From Leptodactylus fallax (lineage: Eukaryota > Chordata > Amphibia > Anura > Leptodactylidae): a stretch of 64,000 nucleotides of DNA. Under the pieces are notes generated by a model, which ran no database searches, was not told where the DNA came from, and was given only the letters and a program-made list of their open reading frames with translations. Of this stretch, positions 1 through 11,820 are shown piece by piece; the first letter of the stretch is position 1; each line of letters begins with the position of its first letter. The stretch lies in NCBI GenBank assembly GCA_947044405.1, contig CAMRHE010000011.1, positions 4,828,501-4,892,500 on the forward strand, given 5' to 3'. A program made the position numbers and the translations under genes.

Positions 1-612
1 CGTGATTTTGTCCACAGACGTTCAGCACACCAAGAGCACTGCTCAAGAAAACGTGTCTGTGGCGTGTGCCAGGGTTGGCATATGATCCGGGACTCTCTGG
101 TCATTCAAGATTTTTGGAAAGAGGTCACTGGTCTCCTGTCTGAGGTCAAAAATATACAAATTCCTAATTTACTTGAAATTTTCTTGTTTGGACTACTAGA
201 TGAAGAAACTTGGCAGCATCACATTAGGGTTGACTCCCAGGTCCCCTTCCATGTCTATGTGGCAGGAATTATTAAACTAAATTCTCTCTTACAATCAAAT
301 TTTTTATGGGAGAGGATGTCCTATCAAACTCCACAAAGTTTGGGGATCGTGGTGTGATTCTGCATTAACCTGCATTATGACTCTACTTTCTACAAATTCA
401 ATCTGCAGTCGTTGATAGACTGATAGTCGTTGATAGTAGTTGGTAGATGAATTTGCGATCACAATGTGGTGGGGCTTAAACCTATTTTGTCTTATCAGAC
501 CATTTGTATGCAAGTATATGTAACACCTGTTCCCCTTATGCAACCTTTGTTTCTTTATTAGGTTCTTGTACTATGTACACTTTTCAATAAACTAAATAAA
601 AAAATTTAAAAA

Positions 613-618
<6 letters not shown>
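1..618 (+). mobile_element. L1-type LINE, 3' end (ORF2 C-terminus and 3' UTR)
   Basis: An open frame at 64-357 encodes a segment with the arrangement seen at the C-terminus of L1 ORF2: a Cys-x2-Trp start (CQGW), then IQDFWKEV, then a Leu-rich LLEIFLFGLL stretch. The parallel segment of the minus-strand L1 at 49343-49627 reads CWRC...HILWDCP...FW. It is followed by about 220 bp of untranslated sequence, an AATAAA signal near 586-595 and an A-rich tail from about 597. The L1 continues off the left edge. A non-functional fragment; assigned by similarity of pattern, with no search done. Confidence 0.6.

Positions 619-656
<38 letters not shown>
619..656. repeat. (TA)n microsatellite
   Basis: Uninterrupted TA dinucleotides directly after the L1 A-tail, a common place for a simple repeat to grow. 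C and A homopolymers follow at 684-711. Confidence 0.95.
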
Positions 657-659
<3 letters not shown>

Positions 660-795
660 TCTGTGTTGATGGAATCAAAAAATGCCCCCCCCCCAAAAAA
701 AAAAAAAAAAACAGGGAGCACACTCCTTAGGTGAATTAATATTACATACACCAATTGGTGCAAAACACTTCCAGCTTTATTAAAAAGAGTAAGAT

Positions 796-845
796 AACGC
801 GTTTCGGGGTTTATGGTGCTAAAGGCATCTTTTGTCAGATGCTCA
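796..845 (-). ncRNA. Decayed hammerhead-ribozyme-like motif
   Basis: On the minus strand a CTGACAA box (832-838) and a CGAAAC box (about 801-806) followed by GCGTT are spaced like the hammerhead core. Position 8 of the core is A instead of the invariant G, so cleavage would not be expected. The flanking AT-rich sequence (770-795) resembles the ends of the Penelope-like elements further right. Probably a remnant of a PLE terminal repeat; low certainty. Confidence 0.3.
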
Positions 846-1080
846 GATATCAGAAAACACACAAGATGTGTTCAGCTGAATGCCAGTATCTGTTTTTTTT
901 TTTTTTTATATCAAACAGATAACGAAAAGAGAAATTATGACAACTTTTAACTTTAGGTATGCTTCCAATACCATCTGGCTGGATTTTTTTTTTGGCGGTT
1001 TCAGAACTCACTTTTACTTCACATGCACCGCATTTTATAAATGTGTGACAAAAGTCAGTTTTTCTATTCATTCCTAGGGA

Positions 1081-1295
1081 TTCTCAATACAGACACTGGA
1101 GGAATTTATTAAGATTAGCGTTCTGAACACCAGTCTTAAGCCTCTGTCTGGTGCAAAATGTAGCTATATTATTAAGAAGTTCCAGTCTCTTAATTAAGGC
1201 ACACACTGGTGCCTAGTGAGGAATTGCTGTAATTTTCAAGCATATCCCACACCAACTTTCTAGTAAAATTGTTCCTGCCCCAGCCAGCCTTGGTC

Positions 1296-1330
<35 letters not shown>

Positions 1331-2111
1331 CAAACAAAAGTGGCAAGCAGAAGCAGGGTGCAGAAGGAACAATGTTGCATGTTTGGCACAATAAAGGGTC
1401 GTGCACCAAAGCGGCACCACATTTACACCAATTTACAAAATCCCCCCCATCCTTATAGTGCACACACTAGTAAGATGCTGTAGAATTCAGCAAGTCTCTT
1501 CTGATCAAATGGTATAATGGAGGACCAGAACAGGGAAGAAAACTCATTAGAAGAGGCACCAGTAATGAGGATTAATCACACTGCTTTTTATACTTTCAAT
1601 TTTTTTTTTTTTTTCAGGTAAAATAGTGTTACCCCAAAAAAGTCCTGTTATCACTCATCAGCATCTATGGTAAATTTTGATTTTTTCACTTGTCTACTTT
1701 AGGGTAATTGGGTATCAGATAGCAATGATATTGGGGTTCTATATTATTTAAGGCATTTACTGATTTTACAGTTCCCTCAAGGTCAGAAAAAAACATTAGG
1801 GGGACAATATTATTTATTTCACAATGCACATTTTCAATGTAATTAGGGCCGCTGTCCAGTCACAGGGGAAATCTGCATTGTTGCAGTGACACTTGACACA
1901 GTTAGGGCTGGGCTGGTTGTAGTTAGACCTAGAAGCAGCCCCATTTCCTGAGATGTCCTGGCAGTCACACGATCAATCACATGACCAGCAACGGAACTGT
2001 TGCTACCTCTCTTCTATACACTGTGCTCAAAAGCTGAGCAGGTCAGTGGAAACAAAACAAAAGCAAAAATCATATGCCTTCTCAACAAGGTTCCCTCTGG
2101 CTACGTGGGAC
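1081..2111. other. No recognisable gene
   Basis: AT-rich sequence with poly-T tracts (1300-1324, 1600-1615) that produce artefactual poly-lysine frames on the minus strand. No splice-flanked coding segment or mobile-element ends were recognised. Confidence 0.6.
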
Positions 2112-2663
2112 CTAGGGCTGAGCAATTATAACTTAAATCAAAATCGCAAGTAACTGAGCATTTTACCTTGATTACGATTTATTTAGACTATACCCCTTTT
2201 AAAACGCCTTGCCCCAAGGGGCACATTATAATAAGGGTGAAATGGGTCACAGCCTGTGGCCCAACGGCAAGTAATTGCCCATTTCCCCCATTATAATCCA
2301 ACCTCATAACCAACTGTACTGGCATCGGTCAATAGAGTTGATTACGGTCATGGGGCACATGAGTCTACAGAAAGTATGTATGTGTTGGGAGAACCTTGCG
2401 AGCTTAGACTCGTGATGTTTGCCCAGCAGTTTTGCTCTAACAAATCCAAAATAGAACTGCTATTATCATACTCTGTGGTCTCTTCAGACACCAGACTATA
2501 TTTAGCGGAGGCTCATGGGAGGTGAGAAAAACATAAAAAAGCTGCTCCAAAGAAAACTGAAGGTAGAAGCTTGCGAATAATTAAAACAAAATAACCGACA
2601 TGAACAAAATCACATCGGTTAACCAAATTACCGATCTGTTAATGTTATTTTTCGATTCATTGT
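2112..2663. repeat. Interspersed repeat, copy 1 (also at 26766-27525)
   Basis: Begins 'agggctgagcaattat' and ends near 'ttatttttcgattcattg'. The same start, an internal segment containing 'cacatcggtta', and the same end recur in a longer copy at 26766-27525. Non-coding; family not identified. Confidence 0.6.
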
Positions 2664-3294
2664 GGGACCTAACATTTGGTTGTCTGATGACTCGGGCAGC
2701 CAGCTAAAGCCTGCACTGTAAATATACAGTATTATGCCACATAAATTAGGAACCTGGAGCTCCCCAAAATACATTAATCAACATTGCAACAAATTGCAAC
2801 ACCAAAGAGGACAAGCCATAAGGTTATGCAAAGTGAGGAAACAGCCAGTGAAACTAAGACCTGCAATTGATCAAATTTGCAAACACCTAGATCCAAACTG
2901 TGGCATGTGGGAAGGGAATAAAGTAGATTCAAAGCAAAGTTTTTTAGCCACATGAAACCTCAAAAATCAGATCAAGTGGTGTGGGATGATTGTGTGACAC
3001 CTCCTGAGGTGAACCTCTGCATGGATAGCCAATCTTCATTTGTGTGCCCTAGTGCATTCAGCATGGAATAACCTTCCTCAGATAACCATTAAAAACCTCA
3101 CTGAAAGCGTGCCAAGGAATGCAACTACATTTATTTCTGCACTTGGTGCTCATACTCGATACTAAATAAAATCAAGAGTTTTTAAATATTTTGTTTCCAT
3201 ATTATTTGCAACATTAACATGTTTGTCCATTCTGTCATTTCCTTAATTCCAAGACTTTTCCTTCTTGGTGTTGTAATTTCAATGTTGAAGATTT
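2664..3294. other. No recognisable gene
   Basis: Only short open frames without homology I recognise. The 73-codon frame at 2734-2955 has no supporting motif or splice context. Confidence 0.5.
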
Positions 3295-3381
3295 ATATCT
3301 ATCTATCTATCTATCTATATATATATATATATAGATATATATATCTATATATATATAGATATATATATACACACACACACG
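3295..3381. repeat. Compound microsatellite (TATC)n(TA)n(CA)n
   Basis: Tetranucleotide TATC, then mixed TA/GATA, then CA repeats. It explains the Tyr/Ile-rich artefact frames on both strands. Confidence 0.95.
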
Positions 3382-3411
3382 GCAGTCAGTCCCTAGCCAG
3401 TCAATGGAGTG

Positions 3412-4640
3412 ACTTAACCCCTTAACGACCCCGGACGTACAATTAAGTCTCTGGTGCGAGGTACTTAATGAAACTGGGCGTACAATTATGCCCGTGGCCA
3501 GCCGTCCGCTCACTATCTGAGTGGGCTGTATCGGAAGAGGGTGTTAGCTTTAACTGACAGCTAACACCCTGCTCCATAACCCCCGGTCTGAGCTGAGCTC
3601 CGATTGGGGGTTTTAACCCATTGGATGCCGCGGTCAAACATAACCGTGGCATCCAAGGGGTTCCGCCATGTTTATGACCCCCTCTGCAGCCCAGGGTCTG
3701 GCCAGTGACCCCAGGCTGCTAGGAGCCCTCAGTACCTGGCTGATCCTGCCAGGATGGGAGGTGGTCAGCCTATGCGTAGGGTCACAGCTACCTCACCACT
3801 AATTCACAGCGACCACAGAATTCAGTGAACAGTGGGTTAGCATTTATTATACACCCTTAGATTGCTCTATTGCAACTGAATCCAATGCCAGATTTTAGAA
3901 AGCGTTTTATACAGTTGTGACATTAATCAGATTTTTTTTTTTTTTTATTATTTTGATATGTGTTACTGTTTATAAAAGGGTGGCAATTCATTCTGATTAA
4001 TTTTGCAATTGTTCATATTGATATACTGCATTCACTTCAATATTATAGTTTTAAATGGTATATCTGGATATTTTCTTATTTTTTTTACTAACTATGTATA
4101 TTACTGACATTTGATAAAATATAAGTCACCATTATCTGCTTTTATTACAAACAGAACTTGCAGTATGATTGTTATACAAAGTGTTTTCTATTTCCATTCT
4201 TACTTCAAAAGGAGCTTTATCTTGAAAAGTAAGGGCCAGACCCTGCTAGTAAGGAAAAAATCTTCGACATTATGACACTTGCAGAACTAGGAAGCAAGAA
4301 ATTGTGCATTTTCGTGTCATAGCTTTAAGTAGGATATTCAGAGAGTAATATTGCCACCTAGAGGTGGAATTTTCTCAGTACTGTTAGGGCAAATACACAT
4401 TATTTTGTGCTTTATCTTTCTACTGTTTCTACTACCAAGCACGATTTTCAAAGAGTATCAGTATTTAAAAAGGTAAAAAGAAAGTCATTCAAAAAAGTAC
4501 ACTTTGCTAAAAAGGAATATTCATTAAAAAAAGAGGTATAAAAATGTTTTTTCAGCTCGGAATTTTCATTGACTTCTATTTATTGTACATTCAAAAAAAT
4601 GATAGAATTATCAAGCCGCTGCAAAGGGAAAAAAAAAAAG
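3412..4640. repeat. TTAACC-type interspersed repeat (GC-rich head)
   Basis: Starts with TTAACCCCTTAACGACC, followed by a GC-rich head with short palindromic pieces (for example GGGTGTTAGCT/AGCTAACACCC at 3540-3570), then AT-rich sequence. The same start (TTAACC[C/T]CTT...) occurs at 10843, 45034 and 46038. TTAA at the edge is typical of piggyBac/Kolobok-type target sites, but no transposase is visible, so the class is an inference. Confidence 0.55.
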
Positions 4641-6237
4641 AAAAAAAAATCGCAATTTTCAAAATGTACAATACATTGCTTTTCAAACAAATAGTCATAT
4701 CACACAAATACATTAATAAATATTCTCTACCATATCTCTGCATTATATCGGCATAATCTTTTAATTGTCATTTAATTTATTTTGGACGTTAGAAGGCTTA
4801 CAAAGTGTAACAGTGATTTTCCAGATTTATAAGAAAATTTCCCAAACTAATTTTTTAGGGACCACTTCAGTTCTGAAGGGGATTATAAAGGCCTATATGT
4901 TAGAAACCCCCGTGAATCACCCCTTTTTCAAAACTGCACCCCTCAAATAATTCAAAACAGCATTTGGGAAGTTTGTTAACCTTTTAAGCATTTCACGGAA
5001 ATTAAAACAATATGGAGGTGAAATTTAGACATTTCATTTTTTTTCAATAATACATTCATTTAGCCCTAAAATTAACACATTCACAAAGGGTTGAAGTAGA
5101 AAACGCATCTCACAGTTTGTTATGCAATTTCTCCCGAGCACAGAAATACACCACATGTGGGTGTAAACTAATGTTTGGGCGAACATCAGCACACGGAAGG
5201 GAAGGAGCGACACTGGACATTTGAAAAGCAGATTAGTTTTTGGTGCCATGTCTCATTTGCAGAGCCCCTAGAGTACCATACAAAGGAAACCCCCATAAAG
5301 TGACCCCGTTTTGGAAACTACACCCCTCACAGAATGTATCAAGGGATTTAATGAGCAGTGGCTCTTTCACAGATTTTATTAACATTGGGACGTGAAAATA
5401 AAAAATTACTTTTTTTTCCAATAAACCGTCAATTCAGTCCCAAATTTTTTATTTTCACAAGAGGATAAAGGAGAAAAAGCTCCCCAAAGTGTGTTACACA
5501 ATTTCTCTTCAACACGGCAATAACTCATATGTAGTTGTAAACTGCTGTATGGGTACATGGTGGGGCTCAGAATGAAAACAGTGCTATTTGGCTTTTGGAG
5601 GGCAGATTTTGCTGGAATAGTGTTCAGGTACCATGTCGCATTTGTAGATCCCCTAAAGTACCAGTGCAAGGGATACCCCCAAAAAGTGAACCCATTTTAG
5701 AAACTACACCCCTCAAGGAATTTATCAAAGAGTATTATCATTTTGAGCCCAAGAGTGTTTCCTGAAAATTAATGTACAAAATGAAAATGAAAATTTTTAA
5801 AGAAATATGCCATTTCGGTGCTCAATACGTTGCGCCCAGTTTGTGTCATCGGAGACATGAACTCCTAAAACTATTAAGTGGACTATCCCAGGTAGAAAGA
5901 AGTTGCATATGTGGGTGTAAACTGCTGCTTGGGCACACAGCAGGGCTCAGAAGGGAAGGAGCAGTGTGCTTTTTAGCTTTTGGAGTATAGATTTAGAGGT
6001 ATTTTCTGGACGCCATGTTTTTATGGTGCCCTGGGAATTCCCCAAGAAGTGACCCCATTTTGTAGGGGCAATTTTAGAGTCTCTACAAATGTGACATTGC
6101 GTCCAAAAACCAACAGTCTAAATTTGCGCTCCAAAAGCACATAGCGCTCCTTGACATCTGTGCTCTCCTGTGTGCCCAAGTGGCAGTTTATAACCACATG
6201 TATGACACTGTTGTACCCAGGATAACCTACTTAATGC
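4641..6237. repeat. Tandem array of ~330-385 bp units
   Basis: A motif of the form 'aaactacacccctca' preceded by 'acccccataaagtgaccc' recurs near 4906, 5288, 5672 and 6036, and once more near 10773 beyond the inserted Penelope-like element. Subtracting that insertion, the spacings are roughly 382, 384, 364 and 331 bp. Each unit also carries 'gtgggtgtaaactg', 'gaagggaaggagc' and a 'gccatgt...tttgcagagcccct'-like segment. Units are clearly diverged. Non-coding. Confidence 0.8.
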
Positions 6238-6559
6238 CATATGTAGGTATAGACTAAGTATAATTAATTAAATATATTATTTGTTGTCCAATTGTGACAT
6301 TCATCTAGCGTAATATAATTATAGACCAACTTAAAACGTAACCTTTATTACTAAGTTTGTAAAACAAAGAATAAATGTGTAATAAATATATCAATACGCA
6401 CATAATGCGTGCGTCCGCTCTAATAACTTCTGGTAAAAAAGTTTTAAATTAACATGTCCAGTATATTTGTTCACCTCCACTCATCTACTACAAATATAGG
6501 ACCCTTAAAATATCAGTCCACTATTTTTTATTAGAAGGTGACCTTCATAGCACTGAGAC

Positions 6560-6614
<55 letters not shown>

Positions 6615-6760
6615 GACTTCCAGTCTTAGGTAATGCATCTATTATTAGGTTGCCACAATAACCAAATCTATCCCCATGAAGACTAGGAATTGTGCTCCCA
6701 AATTTTATCCACTAATGCCACCTACATGAAGTTCAATTAAGAGCATACATATAATTGTCA

Positions 6761-6857
6761 TCGAATTAGCTGTTTGCAAACCACCCCATATTAGTGATTT
6801 CACCTCAGCTAAAAATCTTAGCCTGACTGCCTCCTGATAGCTAGATCTATCATTTCC
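6761..6857. repeat. 97 bp inverted-repeat arm A of PLE
   Basis: Exact reverse complement of 10524-10620 by base-by-base comparison. Its edge at 6857 coincides with the nucleotide immediately after the predicted hammerhead cleavage position (6858 on the minus strand). Confidence 0.95.
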
Positions 6858-6899
6858 TACGCGTTTCGCATGTGTATATCTTACTGCTCATCAGGGGTA
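6855..6899 (-). ncRNA. Hammerhead ribozyme motif in PLE terminal region
   Basis: On the minus strand: core box CTGATGA (6894-6888), stem II GCA...TGC closed by a GTA/TAC inner helix with a bulge, then GAAAC (6867-6863), a minimal stem III (AC/GU around a 2-nt loop) and the cleavage triplet GTA ending at 6858. All invariant core positions (C3 U4 G5 A6 G8 A9; G12 A13 A14; U16.1) are present. Stem I is weak (CC/GG plus mismatches). Short stem III is known for PLE hammerheads, which are thought to act as dimers. Seen directly as sequence; activity is inferred. Confidence 0.75.
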
Positions 6900-8282
6900 T
6901 ATTGCTATCATAACCCATTTCAGTTGGCACATAAGCTAAGTCTAAGAGTGGTCGGTGGCCACCGTCCAGTGTCACCATCCGACTCACTCTATCATCGGTG
7001 CTGATATGACCGCGAACACGGCCATTCTAAATGTTAATTAAATAAACCTCAGAGCGGTCCCGCCCACTCTGCTGCTCGACCACTATTGGATAGATCCGCC
7101 CACGTTCCTGGGAAGCTAACACACCTCTTCCCTGGGCTTCCCTGTCCAATCACAACATTGGTCCGCGTCATGAGTGGGCGGGACTTGTGGGACCGTCTGA
7201 CATCCCTGATTAATTAGAGATTACGGCGACTCAAACAAACATTAGGGTGAGAGTCAAAGAAGAAAGAGATTTGACGATAGATGAAAAGATTCGTGAAATA
7301 AAAGCATGCTATATAGATATTTTAACAATACATACGAGACTACATGTAATGTATTCACTAGAGAGTCTTTGATCACAGTCAAAAGTTATTAGGATAAGCC
7401 GAGAGGTAAACCCCACCTACCCCATCATAATTGGGCAAAATCCGCCCACACCCAATGGGGAGCTGACACACCTCTCCCCACCTACCCTATCATGATTGGG
7501 CATAACCATCCAATCACGATCAGTCTGCATCAGCCATGGGCGGGGTTCACAAAGCTACCAAGCGTCCCTAGTTACTGAGAGTTACTGAGAAGCTGTCAGA
7601 ACTCAAATACACTCAATATGAAGGCAATACTATATGCTGAGTACCAATAAATGACTACATCCAGCCTATATAGTAAATACTGAGCACCATATATAAATTA
7701 TAAAAATTGTTTCATTACGATATGATCATGATGAATAAATGAACACATCGAGCTAATGCTTCCTGCATTCCTACATTACACAGATAGTGTTCCTATATTT
7801 AATTACCTATCTATATATATGCACAACTCAAATAGTACATATCCCATAGCTATCCCTCAAACCACCCAATGAAAAACTCTCCTCTTAATCCCTGTCCGTT
7901 ATATACTACAGGATATCATAGTTATGTCAGTTACTAAGAGGACTAGCATAATCTACCAGATCATAAACCTCAACATCATAACTACACAAGATCTAACAGA
8001 ATACTCTAACTGGAGATCATAGGTATCTAAAAACTTAACATCCAATCTAGCATAGATCACACAATCCCCTACTTGCACAGTACAGGAAAAAAAGAGGAGA
8101 CATTAGATATATCTAAAATTATCATTAAATCTATGGTTTAACTAGGGGAAGAGAGAATGCAGTACATTGATTACTAAAAAACTGCTACCTTGAGAGAACC
8201 ACTCTTACCTATCCTCCCAAGAAAACCTGCAATGTATACACGCACACACAATATATATTGGCACTCATTGTTAAGGCGTTAA

Positions 8283-10492
8283 TTAAAGAAATGGATGAAA
8301 TGACAATTGCTCATTCAAACCGAATGGTTTCATCGTTTGCAAAAGATAAATCCACCTTGACTCTCTCTGCAATAATTTTCTGTCATAATTCCCTCCTCTA
8401 ATCAGTGGAGTCACTACTTCAAGTGCCTGAAATTTTATCACCGCTAAATTACCTCCATGTTTTTGATTCACATGGTTAGCTATGGGTTTATCTTCCCTTC
8501 TGTTAACATCTAAAACATGTTCCAGCATGCATTTACGAAATTCACGAATCGTCTTTCCAGTGTACATACACAAGATAACAGATAGAGTACTCCTTTAGTA
8601 CGACAGTTCGCTTTAGTCTTTAATGGGTATCGGTAACCGTTATGCATATTGATATAAAATTTTGAGGTGTCAATCAGACTACATGCACAGCAACTACCAC
8701 ATCTATACATGCCATATAAATTGGTACCATCAAGCCAAGTTGTATTTGATGTTAGTGGTAACATATGGCTATGCACCAATTGATCTTTTAAATTCCGGCC
8801 CCTTCTATATGTAATCTTTGGATAGTCACCTACTAGACCCCCTACATCTGGGTCCATTTGTAAAATGCCCCAATATGTCTGGAGGATTCGTCGAACTTCT
8901 TGTGATGCGCTATCATAAGTACCTATGATACGCATTTCTGATGATACCTCGCGAGTTTTTGGGACTAGTAAAGCCTGTCTATTTTGTAGTCTGGCCCCAT
9001 GATATGCCTCTCTTAAAACGGAATCTGGATATCCACGTACCCTAAAGCGATTCCTAAGATCATCTGCTGCTCTCTTAAAGTCTGTCACCTCGGAGCAGTT
9101 ACGTCTAATCCTCAGGTATTGGCCCCGTGGAATGCCCCTATATAGTGATCTGGGATGCCAGCTTGACCATCGTAAAAGGTTATTGATTGACGTCTTTTTA
9201 CGATATATTGTCGTCTGTAATCTGCCATCGGGTTGCTTAGTAATCATGAGCTCCAAAAATGAGATACATGACTCATGGATCTCGTATGTAAAATACAATC
9301 CGAGGTCATTATGATTGAATTCATCAACCAGTTCTTTAAACCTTTCTGGAGTATCAATATGTCATCTATATATCGTAACCAGATCGCTGCCGACGCCATC
9401 CGTGACTCCAAACGTTCAGAGAACACCACGGACTTCTCCCACCAGCCCAGGTAAAGATTAGCATATGTGGGCACACAGGGGCTCCCCATAGCCACACCCC
9501 TGAGCTGGCGGAAGAATTTCTGATCGAACGTAAAGTAGTTATGTTGTAGAACAAAGTTAAGGAGGGAAATTGTGAACCTGTTATGTCTGGTAAATTGTAT
9601 GCCTCTCGAGGCAAGAAATTCCTCTACAGCTTCACATTCCTTATGTGGGATGGAGCTGTAGAGGGCCTCGACATCGAGGCTAGCCAGGTAAGTACCAGGT
9701 TCACATATTATCCCCTCCAACTTCAATAATACGTCCTTGGTGTCTCTGACGTAAGATGGTAACTCAGCCACGAATGGCCGCAGGATCTGATCACAATATT
9801 GACTGCCATTCTGTGTCAAACTACCTATCCCTGATATTATGGGTCAGGCTTTTAGGGGGGTTAATCCCTTTATGTAATTTGGGTACACTGTAAAAAGTCG
9901 CAATCTGAGGGAATTGTGGTAGGAGGAATTGATGTTCATCATCAGTTATCAGATGTTCTGATTTTGCTACTTGTAAGATTTCTCTTAAACTGCGCATAAA
10001 CTCAGCAGTAGGGTTATTAGAAAGTTGCCTATATCCAGTAGTATCCTTGAGGATATCACGACACGTTTTCACGTAGTGGTCCCTATTTAGTACCACCACG
10101 TTCCCCCCTTTATCAGAGGGTTTTATTACCAGTTGCTCATTCTTCCTAAGGGATATAAGTCCTGCTCATTCCTCATCTGTCAGGTTACTAGTGGAACTGT
10201 GCTGTAAATGTCTCAATTTTTCAGTGACTACTGTTAAAAAGACATCCAACACTGTTCCTTCACCAATAGGAGGCATCTTCGTAGAGGTCAGTCTTAAATC
10301 GGAAAATGGACCTTCCCCTTCCTGCCTTATTCTTTCCTGGAGTAAAGACATCAAGTCCTGATGAAGCTGTATATCCTCATCATCGATGCCTAGTTCTTGA
10401 GCCCGTCTATGTTTCTGTAGCTTAAAGAATTTTTTCCATTTAAGCTTACGAATAAATAAATTGATGTCTTTTACCCAATTGAAAAAAATCAT
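8283..10492 (-). pseudogene. PLE reverse transcriptase with GIY-YIG endonuclease, disrupted
   Basis: Read on the minus strand across several frames. Visible in order: a basic, coiled N-terminal segment (10492-10166); the PLE signature VIKPSDKGGNVVVLN (around 10140-10085); PKLHKG (about 9870); RT motif A as SLDVEALYSSIPH (about 9690-9650); RGVAMGSPCVPTYANLYLG (9510-9450); the catalytic YIDD box in WLRYIDDILIL (about 9370); a thumb region; GVLYLLSC (about 8600) and YTGKTIREFRKC (8570-8530), the two halves of the GIY-YIG nuclease. The polymerase copies element RNA at a nick made by the nuclease. Breaks: a stop near 10164, a stop/frameshift near 9860-9820, a frameshift near 9300 and one near 8570 inside the nuclease. 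Key residues survive, but this copy cannot make one protein. Confidence 0.85.
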
Positions 10493-10523
10493 AAATCGGT
10501 AGTTGGAACAAAAGATAAACCCC

Positions 10524-10620
10524 GGAAATGATAGATCTAGCTATCAGGAGGCAGTCAGGCTAAGATTTTTAGCTGAGGTGAAATCACTAATATGGGGTGG
10601 TTTGCAAACAGCTAATTCGA
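10524..10620. repeat. 97 bp inverted-repeat arm B of PLE
   Basis: Exact reverse complement of 6761-6857. It lies at the 5' end of the element in sense orientation, 32 bp upstream of the first visible coding segment and 23 bp from the element boundary. No hammerhead core adjoins this arm. Confidence 0.95.
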
Positions 10621-10643
10621 TTCTATAATTATATTACTCTTGA

Positions 10644-10842
10644 CATATGTAGGTATAAACTGCTGTTTGGGAACAGCCGGGCACAGAAGGGAAGGAGCGC
10701 TTTTTTGGTTTTTGGACGTCATGCCACTTTTGCAGAGCCCCTGAATTGTCAGTAAAGTAGAAACTGCAGACACAAAACCCCACTTTGGAAAGTACACCCC
10801 TCAAGGGATTTATCAAGTGGGGTAGCGAGCATTTTTAACCCT
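10644..10842. repeat. Last unit of the ~380 bp tandem array
   Basis: Continues the array interrupted by the PLE: 'gtaggtataaactgctgttt', 'agaagggaaggagcg', 'tttgcagagcccct', 'agtacacccctcaaggg'. Begins with the right copy of the 14 bp target duplication. Confidence 0.8.
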
Positions 10843-11820
10843 TAACCTCTTCCGTACCACCCATAGACTATATACGTCCAGAAGGAATTCAGCAACTGCA
10901 CAAAATCGTGCAGCTGCTGAAACGGGGAGCCGGCTGTAACTTCAGCCTGAGCTCCCATAGAGAAGACAGGGAAGGTTTATTACATCCCCTGCCATCCCAA
11001 TCGCCGTGTATACAGCAATATCCCTATTGCTTTCCTGTACTGTGTGTTAGTTGGTAGTGGTGTATCTTGGCTGTCTATCTTCTTCAGGTAGTTGGTTTCC
11101 ATGGGAGATTTTACTGGTTTTGCATCTTCCATTCCAAATCCTTCTGCACATATTTTACTCCCATCTGCGAGATAAATAGTCTCTTTTTTATTCAGATCAA
11201 GTTCTGTGAAAAAACTTCTATCACTTGCCATGTGACTGGTTGCTCCAGAGTCAATGCATCAGCCTTGCAATTTATAATTGCCTGTCACTTTAAATGTGGC
11301 ATTCCACTTCCCTTCACTTGAATCAGAAATTGTGGCTTTGACTTTCTGCTTAGTATAAGAGGGATGCTGCCTCATCTGCTCTGCTTTCCATATAGTGCAG
11401 TCTTTCTTGATATGTCCTTGTCTGTGGCATCTAAAGCACACTCTGGTTTCCTTCCTGTGTGACCTTGTTTCTGTAGCTTTAAGAACAGTCCTGGACTGAG
11501 TTTTTGTATAATCATGTGAAAACTCCTTTCTTCGCTGATACTCATCTATGAGCTTGGTCTTTACAAATGTTAGTGTCAGATCTGTCTCAGGCCGTGTCTC
11601 CAGCGCATTGATCAGTGCAGTGTATGTGTCAGGTAAACTGCATAATAAAATGGCTGCAGCGTGACTGTCTGTTATATTCTCACCGACTGATCTGAGTTGA
11701 GTGATCACTTCCAGCATGGCATTTATATGCTCATGCATGTCCTGCTCTCTACTAAGCCTCATTTTGTAGAGTGCTAAAGATATATATCTGATAGCAAGGT
11801 ATGTGTACCAGCAACATAGA

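Larger units (their letters stand above)
6252..10643 (-). mobile_element. Penelope-like element (PLE), complete but decayed
   Basis: A 4.39 kb element flanked by a perfect 14 bp duplication CATATGTAGGTATA (6238-6251 and 10644-10657), whose removal restores one unit of the surrounding tandem array. In sense (minus) order it has a 97 bp arm (10620-10524), a broken reverse transcriptase/GIY-YIG coding region (10492-8283), a ~1.4 kb non-coding stretch with diverged ~150 bp direct repeats (about 7060-7220 and 7410-7570), a hammerhead-like motif (6899-6855), the second arm (6857-6761, inverted) and a tail to 6252. PLEs are known to combine this polymerase with GIY-YIG and to carry hammerheads in their terminal repeats. 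Confidence 0.85.

Noticed and set aside
1190..1422. Poly-lysine frames on the minus strand
   Set aside because: Produced by a 25-base T tract; no start context, splice sites or homology.
5772..5990. Short plus-strand frame of 72 codons
   Set aside because: Falls in the tandem array and is not conserved between units.
4900..6240. CRISPR-like regular repeats
   Set aside because: Units are ~380 bp, diverged and without short identical repeats and unique spacers; the sequence is eukaryotic.
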